Of a stretch of 35,743 bases of DNA, positions 1 through 7,911 are shown one piece after another. Numbering within the stretch: position 1 is the stretch's first letter; each line of letters opens with the position of its first letter. The stretch is from an uncultured Prevotellaceae bacterium (GTDB lineage Bacteria > Bacteroidota > Bacteroidia > Bacteroidales > Bacteroidaceae), in the NCBI GenBank assembly GCA_937915745.1, contig CALGGJ010000051.1:1-35743 (forward strand), in the 5' to 3' direction. Both the position numbers and the translations under genes were made by a program. Below the pieces are notes generated by a model that saw only the letters and a program-made list of their open reading frames with translations, did no database searches and was not told where the DNA came from.

Positions 1-60
1 CTTCAGAGCCTAATATCAGATACACTCCTGCGCTCCGCTCCGTCGGTATGACAGGGCGGA
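1..60. repeat. Copy A of dispersed GGTATGACAGGGCGG-type intergenic repeat
   Basis: The stretch shares CAGATAC(A/G)CTCCTGCG and CTCCGTCGGTATGAC with 2375-2416, and GGTATGACAGGGCGG plus AAGG with the reverse complement of about 2461-2480. Here the repeat carries the end of the rimO reading frame. The shared blocks are seen directly; calling it a dispersed genomic repeat is inference from three partial copies in one window. Confidence 0.6.
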
Positions 61-1370
61 AGGTCTCCGTATAGGTCGAATTGGTCGGAGTGGGTTATCC
101 TGACTTTGTAGAAGCATCCGCACCGCAGCCTGCGTTCGGCTGCAGGTATGAGTACTTCGGGGTCCACCTCGGGCGAGTCGAACTCGGTGCGTCCCACATA
201 ATACTGTCCTTCTTTCCTGTCTATCATGACTTTTAGTGTCTGCCCCACCTTCTCTGCCTGCACCTGGGCCGAAATCTCTTGTTGCAGAGCCATGAGGCGG
301 TCGAGCCGCGCCTGTTTCACTGCGGGCGGTATGGTGTCGCGGTAGTGGCGTGCGGCATAGGTGCCGTCTTCGTGTGAGTAGGCAAAGGCTCCCATGCGTT
401 CGAACCGTGCCCACCTGGTGAACTCGATGAGTTCTTCAAACTCACGGTCGCCCTCGCCGGGAAATCCCACCATGAGTGTCGTGCGCAGGTGTATGCCCGG
501 CACTGCCTTGCGTATCTGCGTGATGAGTTGGTAGGTCTGTGTGCTGTCCACATGCCGGCGCATGTTGGTAAGCACGTGGGAGTTGATGTGTTGGAGGGCT
601 ATGTCGAGATATCGGCACACGTTGGGGTTGCGCCGCATCACGTCGAGCAGGTCCATCGGGAACTGGTGTGGATAGGCATAGTGCAGGCGTATCCACTTCA
701 CGCCTTTCACGTGTGCCATGCGTTCGACCAGTTCGGCTATACACCTTTTTTTATATATATCGAGTCCGTAGTAGGTGAGTTCTTGTGCTATCACCTGCAG
801 TTCCTTCACCCCCTGGCCCACCAGCCACTCCACTTCGGCAATGATGTCGTCCATCGGCCGGCTATGGTGCCGACCCGTCATGATGGGTATGGCGCAGTAT
901 GCGCAGTGGCGGTTGCATCCTTCCGATATCTTCAGGTAGGCGTAGTGGCGAGGGGTGGTGATGTGACGAAGTGGGAGGGTCTGCGCGGAAGGGTTATCGT
1001 TAGGGTTAAGGTTAAGGTTAAGGTCGTCTATTATCCTTCCCCAGTCGAACTTGCCGTATATGCCGTCAACCTCCGGCAGTTCGTGTCCCAGGGTCTTGAG
1101 GTATCGCTGCGAGAGGCATCCCATGACGTAGATGCGACCGACGAGTCCCCGTGCCTTGCGTTCGCAGCATTGCAGTATGGTGTTTATCGACTCTTCCTTG
1201 GCATCGCCTATAAAGCCGCATGTATTGATGACGACTGTGTGTCCTCGCGGATGTTCGGGGTCGTGTTCCACCTTGTACCCCAAGGCTTCGAGCCGTGCCA
1301 TGAGTGTTTCTGAATCGACGAGGTTCTTCGAACATCCGAGTGTTATGATGTCGATCGTCTTAGTGTTCAT
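3..1370 (-). CDS. rimO: Ribosomal protein S12 methylthiotransferase RimO
   Basis: This radical-SAM enzyme adds a methylthio group to an aspartate of ribosomal protein S12 in the cytoplasm. The N-terminal MTTase domain has its three cluster cysteines at about residues 13 (LGCSKN), 51 (NTCGF) and 85 (MGCLSQ). The radical-SAM triad is C152/C156/C159 in GCNRHCAYC, and a TRAM-like domain follows near the C-terminus. I chose the ATG at 1370 (MNTKTIDI); an ATG two codons upstream at 1376 is also possible, and the frame stays open to 1394. The start overlaps the end of ftsY by 11 bp, so the two are probably co-transcribed and translationally coupled. Two oddities are seen. A LeuAsn dipeptide repeat lies at about residues 117-122, between the first two domains. 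The last ~16 residues, after the usual DLYG-like ending, are encoded by a copy of an intergenic repeat. About 455 residues, slightly longer than usual for the family. Confidence 0.96.
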   Translation of the reverse strand: MNTKTIDIITLGCSKNLVDSETLMARLEALGYKVEHDPEHPRGHTVVINTCGFIGDAKEESINTILQCCERKARGLVGRIYVMGCLSQRYLKTLGHELPEVDGIYGKFDWGRIIDDLNLNLNPNDNPSAQTLPLRHITTPRHYAYLKISEGCNRHCAYCAIPIMTGRHHSRPMDDIIAEVEWLVGQGVKELQVIAQELTYYGLDIYKKRCIAELVERMAHVKGVKWIRLHYAYPHQFPMDLLDVMRRNPNVCRYLDIALQHINSHVLTNMRRHVDSTQTYQLITQIRKAVPGIHLRTTLMVGFPGEGDREFEELIEFTRWARFERMGAFAYSHEDGTYAARHYRDTIPPAVKQARLDRLMALQQEISAQVQAEKVGQTLKVMIDRKEGQYYVGRTEFDSPEVDPEVLIPAAERRLRCGCFYKVRITHSDQFDLYGDLPPCHTDGAERRSVSDIRL

Positions 1371-2328
1371 TGCCATCGAATAATGAATCGACAAATGCCC
1401 GGCGGTTGAATGGTTGCAGGTCGGCCATTCGCTCGCCCAGTCCGATGTATTTCACTGGAATCTTAAATTGGTCGCTGATGCCTATCACCACACCTCCCTT
1501 GGCAGTTCCGTCGAGTTTGGTGATTGCCAGTGATGTGACCTGTGTGGCTGCGGTGAACTGTCGTGCCTGCTCAAATGCGTTCTGTCCGGTCGAGCCGTCG
1601 AGCACGAGCATCACCTCGTCGGGGGCTGTAGGCATGAGTTTCCTGATTACGTTGCGTATTTTTGTCAGTTCGTTCATCAGCCCCACCTTGTTGTGCAGGC
1701 GTCCGGCGGTGTCGATGAGTACCACGTCGGCATGGCTGGCAATGGCCGAGCTGACCGTGTCGTAGGCCACGCTGGCAGGGTCGCTCCCCATCTGTTGATG
1801 TACGACCGGCACTCCTACCCTCTCGCCCCATATACACAGTTGCTCAACCGCCGCGGCGCGGAACGTGTCGGCAGCTCCCAGGACCACGCTCCTGCCCGAG
1901 GCCTTCAGCTGATATGCCAGCTTGCCGATGGTGGTGGTCTTGCCTACTCCGTTCACTCCGACAACCAGTATGACGTAGGGCCCGTCGTGGTCGGCACCTA
2001 TGTCGAAGCCCTTGGTATCGTCAGTACCGCTCTCGGTGAGCAGGGCTGCAATCTCGTCGCGCAGTATGCTGTTGAGCTCGGATGTGTTTACATATTTGTC
2101 GCGAGCCACACGTGCCTCGATGCGCTCAATGATTCGCAGGGTGGTGTCCACGCCTACATCGCTCGTCACAAGCACTTCCTCGAGATTGTCGAGCACTTCG
2201 TCGTCAACCTTCGACTTGCCGGCTACGGCACGGGCTATCTTGCCGAACATGCTCTCTTTGGTCTTGGCAAGGCCTTCGTCGAGGGTCTCCCTCTGTTTCT
2301 TGCCGCCGAAAATACTGAAAAGTCCCAT
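1360..2328 (-). CDS. ftsY: Signal recognition particle receptor FtsY
   Basis: FtsY is the SRP receptor GTPase that docks ribosome-nascent chain complexes at the inner membrane. The 322-residue protein has a short N domain and a complete NG GTPase domain: P-loop GVNGVGKT at 124-131, DTAGR at 206-210 and TKLDG at 270-274. The long acidic A domain seen in E. coli is absent, as is common in Bacteroidetes. The start at 2328 (MGLFSIFGGKK) matches the family; the frame extends ten codons further upstream, but that stretch is unlikely to be translated. It precedes and overlaps rimO. Its probable promoter lies about 170 bp upstream, so the leader would run through an inverted-repeat element. Confidence 0.97.
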   Translation of the reverse strand: MGLFSIFGGKKQRETLDEGLAKTKESMFGKIARAVAGKSKVDDEVLDNLEEVLVTSDVGVDTTLRIIERIEARVARDKYVNTSELNSILRDEIAALLTESGTDDTKGFDIGADHDGPYVILVVGVNGVGKTTTIGKLAYQLKASGRSVVLGAADTFRAAAVEQLCIWGERVGVPVVHQQMGSDPASVAYDTVSSAIASHADVVLIDTAGRLHNKVGLMNELTKIRNVIRKLMPTAPDEVMLVLDGSTGQNAFEQARQFTAATQVTSLAITKLDGTAKGGVVIGISDQFKIPVKYIGLGERMADLQPFNRRAFVDSLFDGNEH

Positions 2329-2374
2329 CTTATGTCTAATCTTTTTTAAGTTTCGCATGTATATGTTTCATATA

Positions 2375-2490
2375 CAGATACGCTCCTGCGGTATTTCATA
2401 CCTCCGTCGGTATGACTTCGGGGTGTTTGTGCCATGCACCCCCTGCTGCCCATCCGGCAACCTTCCCGCCCTGTCATACCGGCAGAGCGG
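2375..2490. repeat. Inverted-repeat element upstream of ftsY
   Basis: GTCGGTATGAC at 2406-2416 is matched in inverted orientation by GTCATACCGGC at 2473-2483, with one mismatch. The outer left flank (CAGATACGCTCCTGCG) and right flank (CCTTCCCGCCCTGTCATACC) both resemble the repeat at 1-60. The element could form a stem-loop in the ftsY leader RNA or be a MITE/REP-like unit. No transposase gene is present. Confidence 0.55.
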
Positions 2491-2494
2491 TCTG

Positions 2495-2502
2495 CAAAGT
2501 TA
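2495..2502 (-). promoter_or_regulatory. Probable -7 box for ftsY-rimO
   Basis: Read on the minus strand this is TAACTTTG, matching the Bacteroidetes TAnnTTTG -7 consensus. No clear TTTG lies at the expected -33 distance. Transcription would give a leader of about 160 nt crossing the inverted-repeat element before the ftsY start at 2328. Confidence 0.45.
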
Positions 2503-2605
2503 TGAAAAAAAATGCATTTTCCTACGTTCATGTCGAAGAAATCTTACGACAGCACGGCTTTTGGCCCCGTGCAGGCATCCGTTTTCATTGCAGCGACAAC
2601 AAAAT

Positions 2606-2683
2606 GAGTGCGCACGCATGAAGCCGCGAGTGCGCAGTCATGAGGCTGATAGTGCACACTCACAAGGCCGCGAGTGCGCACTC
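2606..2683. repeat. Four-unit palindrome array, 22-bp period (copy 1)
   Basis: Four versions of the perfect palindrome GAGTGCGCACTC start at 2606, 2628, 2650 and 2672, exactly 22 bp apart, with 10-bp linkers that also resemble each other (such as atgaagccgc and acaaggccgc). The last unit is an exact palindrome; the others have one to three changes. It lies 47 bp upstream of the putative MATE-gene promoter. A matching array with the same phasing occurs at 12266-12343. Confidence 0.75.
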
Positions 2684-2729
2684 GCGGAAACTATTTTCGG
2701 TGACAAAGTATATTTTTATGCCATTTGTC

Positions 2730-2760
2730 TTGCTCATGTCAATATTTGTAGCTATCTTTG
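2730..2760 (+). promoter_or_regulatory. Promoter of the MATE-transporter gene
   Basis: TTG at 2730-2732 is followed after 20 bp by TATCTTTG at 2753-2760, a good fit to the Bacteroidetes sigma-ABfr pattern (TTTG, 19-20 bp, TAnnTTTG). Transcription should start near 2767, leaving a leader of about 80 nt before the ATG at 2847. Confidence 0.6.
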
Positions 2761-2846
2761 CATGTTAAACAGGTCGCGCGCGCACGTAAAAACAAATATG
2801 TAGGCGCAATCGTCGCCCGGCAGGGCAACCGACAACAATACAGACA

Positions 2847-4220
2847 ATGAACACCGCCGGAAAGAAATCGCCAAAGGAACTGGGTAGTCAACCCGTAGGC
2901 AAGCTGCTGTTGCAGTATGCCGTGCCTGCCGTTGTGTCGATGCTTGCCGCGTCGGCCTACAACATCGTTGACCGTGCATTCCTTGGACAGAACGTAGGTG
3001 CGCTGGCCATTGCCGGCCTCGCCATCACGTTCCCCGTCATGAACCTGTCGGCTGCCTTCGGCGCCATGATAGGTGCAGGCGGCTCGACACTGCTGAGCAT
3101 CAAGCTGGGACAGCGCGACTACAATACGGCCGAGCGCGTGTTGGGCAATGTGGTGAACCTCAACATCATTGTGGGCGCACTGTTTGCCATTGTGGCAATA
3201 GCATTCCTCGACCCCATACTGACATTCTTCGGAGCAAGCCCCGACACCATAGTGTATGCCCGCGACTACATGCTCATCATACTCTACGGCAACATCATAA
3301 ACCACCTCAACCACGGGTTGGTGAACGTACTGCGTGTGACCGGACACCCCAACAAAGCCATGATATCGGTGGTTGGCGGAGTGGGCATCAACATAGTGCT
3401 CGACTACCTCTTCATCTACCAATGGCAACTGGGCATCGCAGGAGCGGCATGGGCCACAGTGCTGTCGCAGACCATCGGACTGGCATACCTGGTGTGGGCT
3501 CTGTGCAACCGCAACGACCTCATACACCTGCACCGCGGAATCTACGCCATACGCCGCCGCATTGTGAAAAACATCTTCGCAATAGGCATATCGCCTTTCT
3601 GCATACAGCTATGCGCCTGCATAGTGGTGATACTCATAAACCGAGGGCTGAAAACCCACGGCGGCGACCTGGCAATAGGCGCCTACGGCATAGTTAACAG
3701 CATCACATTCATGTTCATCATGATTGTGATGGGAATCACCCAAGGCATGCAACCCATTGCCGGCTACAACTACGGAGCACAACAATACGACAGAGTGACA
3801 CAGGTATTGCGCCATGCCATCGTATATTCCACGGCAGTGATGCTAACAAGCTTCGTCATATGCGAGTTCTTCCCACACATCCCAATCGTGATATTCACCG
3901 ACGACGCCAAAACCACACGCCTGGCAATCGAAGGCATGAGAATCATACAGATACTCTCGCCACTGGTGGGATTCCAAATCGTCGTCGGCAACTTCTTCCA
4001 AAGCATAGGCATGGCACGCAAAAGCATATTCCTGTCGCTGAGCAGGCAACTGCTCTTCCTCGTACCACTGCTACTCATTCTACCACACTACTACGGCACA
4101 AAGGGCGTGTGGGCCAGCATCACCGTGGCCGACGGACTCGCAATCATCGTATCGGCCACCATGCTATTACACTTCTACAAACACGGTGCATTCAAAAACC
4201 GAACCGACATAGACCTATAA
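2847..4220 (+). CDS. MATE family multidrug/Na+ antiporter
   Basis: This 457-residue integral membrane protein is predicted to export cationic drugs or metabolites across the inner membrane using a Na+ or H+ gradient. It has about twelve hydrophobic segments in two homologous halves, starting with LLLQYAVPAVVSM and a VDRAFLG motif near residues 40-46, which is characteristic of MATE (MepA/DinF-like) proteins. The second half repeats the pattern with QGMQPIAGYNYGA around residue 300. Length is standard. It leads a plus-strand run; a cytidylate-kinase-like gene follows after 23 bp and may share its transcript. The substrate cannot be read from sequence. Confidence 0.93.
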   Translation: MNTAGKKSPKELGSQPVGKLLLQYAVPAVVSMLAASAYNIVDRAFLGQNVGALAIAGLAITFPVMNLSAAFGAMIGAGGSTLLSIKLGQRDYNTAERVLGNVVNLNIIVGALFAIVAIAFLDPILTFFGASPDTIVYARDYMLIILYGNIINHLNHGLVNVLRVTGHPNKAMISVVGGVGINIVLDYLFIYQWQLGIAGAAWATVLSQTIGLAYLVWALCNRNDLIHLHRGIYAIRRRIVKNIFAIGISPFCIQLCACIVVILINRGLKTHGGDLAIGAYGIVNSITFMFIMIVMGITQGMQPIAGYNYGAQQYDRVTQVLRHAIVYSTAVMLTSFVICEFFPHIPIVIFTDDAKTTRLAIEGMRIIQILSPLVGFQIVVGNFFQSIGMARKSIFLSLSRQLLFLVPLLLILPHYYGTKGVWASITVADGLAIIVSATMLLHFYKHGAFKNRTDIDL

Positions 4221-4243
4221 CAAACATAAAAACATACTGAATT

Positions 4244-4870
4244 ATGGAAAACTACGTTATCACCATCGGCCGCGAACTGGGCAGCGGCGGCAAACTCATC
4301 GGGGAAATCATGGCCAAAGCCCTCGGTGTATCACTCTACGACAACCGGCTCATCACAATCGCAGCACAAGAAAGCGGCATCAACCCCGCCCTGTTTGAAA
4401 AAGCCGACGAAGTGACAAACAAAGGCTTGGGCGCCTCTGTGGTAAGAACAATCACATCGCCATTCCAGTCGATGAGCAACTTCTACGACAACTCACTGAG
4501 CAACGAAGCCCTGTTCAAGCTGCAGACCGACGTCATCAACCAAAAAGCAGAAACAGAAAACTGCATCATAGTAGGACGCTGCGCCGACTATATACTGCGC
4601 AACCACCCACGCCACCTCAACATCTTCGTACGTGCCAACTACGACGACCGCGTCAAATTCATCTGCGACCGCGACAAACTCTCACCGGCCAAGGCACGAC
4701 ACCTGATAGACAAGACCGACAACCAACGCAGCGAATACCACGACTTCTACTGCGAAACCAACTGGGGCGACAGCCGCGCATACGACATCTGCGTCAACAG
4801 CTCACTGCTCGGACTCGAAGGCACCGCACAATTCCTGCTCGACTTCGCAAAGAGATACTTCAAAATCTGA
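4244..4870 (+). CDS. Cytidylate-kinase-like family protein
   Basis: The 208-residue protein begins with a nucleotide-binding loop ITIGRELGSGGK (residues 6-17), followed by KALGVSLYD and a central IIVGRCADYIL segment. This is the pattern of the cytidylate-kinase-like family (Cytidylate_kin2, PF13189), distinct from the canonical Cmk. Family members are presumed nucleoside monophosphate kinases, but the substrate is not established. It is the second gene of a probable unit with the upstream MATE gene. No signal peptide or membrane segment is seen, so it should be cytoplasmic. Confidence 0.85.
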   Translation: MENYVITIGRELGSGGKLIGEIMAKALGVSLYDNRLITIAAQESGINPALFEKADEVTNKGLGASVVRTITSPFQSMSNFYDNSLSNEALFKLQTDVINQKAETENCIIVGRCADYILRNHPRHLNIFVRANYDDRVKFICDRDKLSPAKARHLIDKTDNQRSEYHDFYCETNWGDSRAYDICVNSSLLGLEGTAQFLLDFAKRYFKI

Positions 4871-4878
4871 GAGAGTTC

Positions 4879-4914
4879 AGAAAACCCCGAGAACCCAGGA
4901 AACACGGAAAACTC
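4879..4914. repeat. Degenerate 9-bp tandem repeat
   Basis: Four successive 9-mers (agaaaaccc, cgagaaccc, aggaaacac, ggaaaactc) follow directly after the stop of the kinase-like gene. The similarity is imperfect, so this may be chance low complexity, but a clearer 9-bp array occurs at 15252-15296, also just after a stop codon. Confidence 0.35.
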
Positions 4915-4969
4915 CACCCCTCACCAATAACAAAAGATTGCAATTTTAGGATTAACATAATAGACACAG

Positions 4970-6673
4970 ATGAACTGGTTGACAGAACTCTTTACCAACG
5001 GACAGTCGGTTGCACACATCGTGATGCTCTACTCGCTCGTTATCGCACTCGGCGTATTGCTCGGCAAACTGAAAATAGGAGGTATATCGCTGGGGGTGAC
5101 ATTCGTGCTGTTTGCAGGCATCATTGCCGGACACATACTCAACGCCAGACACATCACCGAAAACACAACGGTGATGAACTTCATACAAGACTTCGGACTC
5201 ATACTCTTCGTCTATACCATAGGACTGCAAGTAGGGCCGTCGTTCTTCACATCGTTCAAACAAGGTGGCATAAAGATGAACATCATCGCAACCGGAATCA
5301 TCGCGCTCAACATAGCCGTGATGCTCATACTATACTACGCATTCTGCGACACCACCAACCCACAATCACTGCCAATGATGGTAGGCGTACTATGCGGAGC
5401 AGTGACCAACACACCAGGACTCGGAGCCGCGGGAGCGGCACTCGACCTGATAGGCCCCGACAAACTCGGAGGCACAATACCGACAATAGCCAACGGATAC
5501 GCATGTGCCTATCCACTCGGAGTGATAGGCATCATCATGAGCATCATACTCATCCGAGTGTTCTTCAAAATCAACATGAAACACGAGAGCGACGACTACA
5601 ACTCACTCAACTCCAACCAGGCAGCAGTCAAGCCACACGTCATGAACATCGAAGTGGCAAACCCATCGATAAGCGGCAAGACAATAATGCAAGTGCGACA
5701 ATATGCTGTACGCAAATTCGTATGCACACGATGCCTGCACGACGGACACGTCACACTGCCCAACAAAGACACACAACTCTACCAAGGCGACCGCCTCTGC
5801 ATCGTATGTGCAGAAGAAGACGCCGAGGCAATCACAGCATTCATCGGACACACAGTAAGCGTCAACTGGGAAAAACAAGACACACCACTGATGTCTAAAC
5901 AACTGCTCGTGACACGCGACAAAGTAAACGGCAAGACACTCGGCAGCCTGCATCCAAGCAGCATATACGGAGTCAACGTATCAAGAATCTTCCGCTCAGG
6001 CATCGAACTCTTTGCCAACCCCAACATGGCACTTCAAGTAGGCGACAAACTGGTGGTGGTAGGTCCCGAAGACGCAATACAACTGTTTGCAAACAAAATA
6101 GGCAACCACCGCGCACGCCTGGACAAGCCAAACCTCGTGACAATATTCATTGGCATATTCATCGGCATCATCTTCGGAAGCCTCCCATTCAACATCCCAG
6201 GAATGACAATGCCGGTAAAACTGGGCCTGGCAGGCGGACCACTCATCATCGCCATACTCGTGGGACGATTCGGATTCAAACTCAAACTCGTGGCATACAC
6301 ATCAAGCAGTGCGTCGCAGATGATTCGCGACATCGGACTCGTACTCTTCCTCGCAAGCGTCGGCATCAAAGCCGGAGGGAACTTCGTTGAAACAGTGATG
6401 AACGGAGGACTCATGTATGTGCTCTACGGATTCATCATCACAACACTGCCACTCATCATCATGGGCTGCGTGGCACGAATATACTACAAAGAAAACTACC
6501 TGCTGCTCATGGGAATAATGGCAGGAGCCACAACCGACCCGCCGGCATTGGCATACACCACACAAACCGCCAACAACGACATACCGTCGATAGGATACTC
6601 AACAGTATATCCACTGTCAATGTTCCTGCGCATCGTGACAGCACAAGTAATAATACTCATGCTATGTTCATAG
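4970..6673 (+). CDS. AspT/YidE-type transporter with two RCK_C domains
   Basis: This 567-residue inner-membrane protein has two hydrophobic blocks of about five to six helices each (roughly residues 15-200 and 385-567) around a soluble centre. The centre contains two TrkA-C/RCK_C-like domains, roughly 225-300 (NPSISGKTIMQVRQ) and 305-380 (VNGKTLGSL to VVGPEDAIQLF). This is the aspartate:alanine exchanger (AAE) architecture shared with YidE and YbjL. Each membrane half has an AGATTDPPAL- or GAVTNTPGLG-like signature typical of the family. The substrate is unknown; aspartate/alanine exchange is established for only a few members. The 3' end overlaps the next gene by 10 bp. Confidence 0.88.
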   Translation: MNWLTELFTNGQSVAHIVMLYSLVIALGVLLGKLKIGGISLGVTFVLFAGIIAGHILNARHITENTTVMNFIQDFGLILFVYTIGLQVGPSFFTSFKQGGIKMNIIATGIIALNIAVMLILYYAFCDTTNPQSLPMMVGVLCGAVTNTPGLGAAGAALDLIGPDKLGGTIPTIANGYACAYPLGVIGIIMSIILIRVFFKINMKHESDDYNSLNSNQAAVKPHVMNIEVANPSISGKTIMQVRQYAVRKFVCTRCLHDGHVTLPNKDTQLYQGDRLCIVCAEEDAEAITAFIGHTVSVNWEKQDTPLMSKQLLVTRDKVNGKTLGSLHPSSIYGVNVSRIFRSGIELFANPNMALQVGDKLVVVGPEDAIQLFANKIGNHRARLDKPNLVTIFIGIFIGIIFGSLPFNIPGMTMPVKLGLAGGPLIIAILVGRFGFKLKLVAYTSSSASQMIRDIGLVLFLASVGIKAGGNFVETVMNGGLMYVLYGFIITTLPLIIMGCVARIYYKENYLLLMGIMAGATTDPPALAYTTQTANNDIPSIGYSTVYPLSMFLRIVTAQVIILMLCS

Positions 6674-7329
6674 TACTCGCTTTCATCCAAGGACTGCTCG
6701 TGGCACTCAATCCCTGCCAGATTGCAATAAACATATCGGCACTGACCTACCTGAGCGGACGCAGCAACAACACCAGGGAACTGAAACATAAGGCACTGCT
6801 CTACACCACCGGACGAATTACGACATACACATTGCTGGGCGTTGCACTGATGGCCATCTGGGAAAAAAGCACAGCAACAGAAAGCATACGCAACATACTG
6901 AGCCGCGGAGAAAACCTGCTGCCATACATACTGACAGCAATAGGCGCATTCATGCTCTACCGAGTGTTCCGACACCACGAACACCATGACGACAAATGCC
7001 ATAACTGCGGACAGACCATCCAGCGCAGCGGACCATCGGGAGCATTCATACTGGGACTCATGCTGGCATTTGCCTTCTGTCCCGAAAGCGCAGTAATATA
7101 CTTCGGCATGATGATGCCACTGGCCGTAACCAACACACTTGGAGCACTTGCACCACCAACCTTCGCAATCGCATCGGTCATACCGGTGATGCTCATCGCT
7201 CACCTCATGACAAAAGCAGACAAACACGTGAAGGCATTCACCCTGAGGTTTAAGCACTTCCAACAAATAGTCAACGCAATCATTGGCACAGCATTCATAG
7301 CCACAGCCATAATAATGATTGCAAACTGA
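6664..7329 (+). CDS. CcdA/DsbD- or TauE-like membrane protein with His/Cys-rich loop
   Basis: This is a 221-residue polytopic membrane protein. Its first helix carries LNPCQ (Cys18), and a later helix carries AFAFCPESA. The paired NPC and FCPE motifs place it with CcdA/DsbD-transmembrane and sulfite-exporter-like (TauE/SafE, ArsG-type) permeases. The loop at residues 104-115 is packed with potential metal ligands (HHEHHDDKCHNC). Family members move reducing equivalents or export sulfur or metal compounds; the loop favours a metal-linked role here, which is inference. The ATG at 6664 lies within the end of the preceding transporter gene, so translation is probably coupled. Confidence 0.7.
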   Translation: MFIVLAFIQGLLVALNPCQIAINISALTYLSGRSNNTRELKHKALLYTTGRITTYTLLGVALMAIWEKSTATESIRNILSRGENLLPYILTAIGAFMLYRVFRHHEHHDDKCHNCGQTIQRSGPSGAFILGLMLAFAFCPESAVIYFGMMMPLAVTNTLGALAPPTFAIASVIPVMLIAHLMTKADKHVKAFTLRFKHFQQIVNAIIGTAFIATAIIMIAN

Positions 7330-7345
7330 AACACAACACACAGAG

Positions 7346-7843
7346 ATGAAACGTATCGGACTCCTGTCAGACACCCACGGATACTGGGACGACCGGTATG
7401 CCAAACACTTCGAGCAATGCGACGAGATTTGGCACGCCGGCGATATCGGCACACTCGAAGTGGCCACCCGCCTGGCAGAAATACGCCCGCTGAGAGCCGT
7501 GTACGGCAACATCGACGGAGGCGACATACGCATGACATACAGCGAGAAATACCGATTCAGGTGCGAAGACGTGGAAGTGCTGATGAAACACATTGGCGGA
7601 TATCCAGGAAACTACGACCCGTCAATACGGGCCAGCATCTATGCCAACCCACCACAACTGTTCATATCAGGACACAGCCACATACTGAAAGTGATGTACG
7701 ACAAGACACTCGGACTACTGCACATCAACCCCGGAGCTGCAGGAGTATTCGGTTTCCACAAAGTACGTACACTGGTCAGGTTCGTAATCGACGGGACAGA
7801 AATACGCGACCTTGAAGTCATCGAACTGGCCGAGGGCAAATAA
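7346..7843 (+). CDS. YfcE/MJ0936-type metallophosphoesterase
   Basis: This 165-residue cytoplasmic protein is of the small calcineurin-like phosphoesterase type. Metal-binding motifs are SDTHG (D9, H11), HAGDIG (D33), YGNID (N55) and SGHSH near the C-terminus. Such enzymes hydrolyse phosphodiesters in vitro; the physiological substrate is usually unknown. I prefer the ATG at 7346, because the longer frame begins at a TTG inside the preceding stop region and adds a non-homologous tail. It starts 16 bp after the CcdA-like gene, so it is probably in the same operon. Confidence 0.9.
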   Translation: MKRIGLLSDTHGYWDDRYAKHFEQCDEIWHAGDIGTLEVATRLAEIRPLRAVYGNIDGGDIRMTYSEKYRFRCEDVEVLMKHIGGYPGNYDPSIRASIYANPPQLFISGHSHILKVMYDKTLGLLHINPGAAGVFGFHKVRTLVRFVIDGTEIRDLEVIELAEGK

Positions 7844-7911
7844 GCAGACTTTCTACAGCTGCAAGTTTAGCGCCAAACTGGAATAATACAAGAGAGACAG
7901 GAAACTGCCAC

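Larger units (their letters stand above)
2329..2846. other. Gene-poor 518-bp divergent intergenic region
   Basis: I see no credible gene between the divergent ftsY and MATE starts. The region holds the inverted-repeat element (2375-2490), a minus-strand -7 box (2495-2502), the 22-bp palindrome array (2606-2683) and a plus-strand promoter (2730-2760). Short open frames here have no recognisable protein features. Confidence 0.7.

Noticed and set aside
489..1313. 274-codon plus-strand frame
   Set aside because: It lies antisense within the well-supported rimO gene and shows no domain motifs.
2606..2693. CRISPR-like array
   Set aside because: Repeats are 12-bp palindromes with only 10-bp, mutually similar linkers; CRISPR spacers are longer and unique, and no cas genes are in the window.
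6496..7593. 365-codon minus-strand frame
   Set aside because: It is antisense to three good genes and is a Cys/Tyr/His-rich translation typical of a shadow frame.
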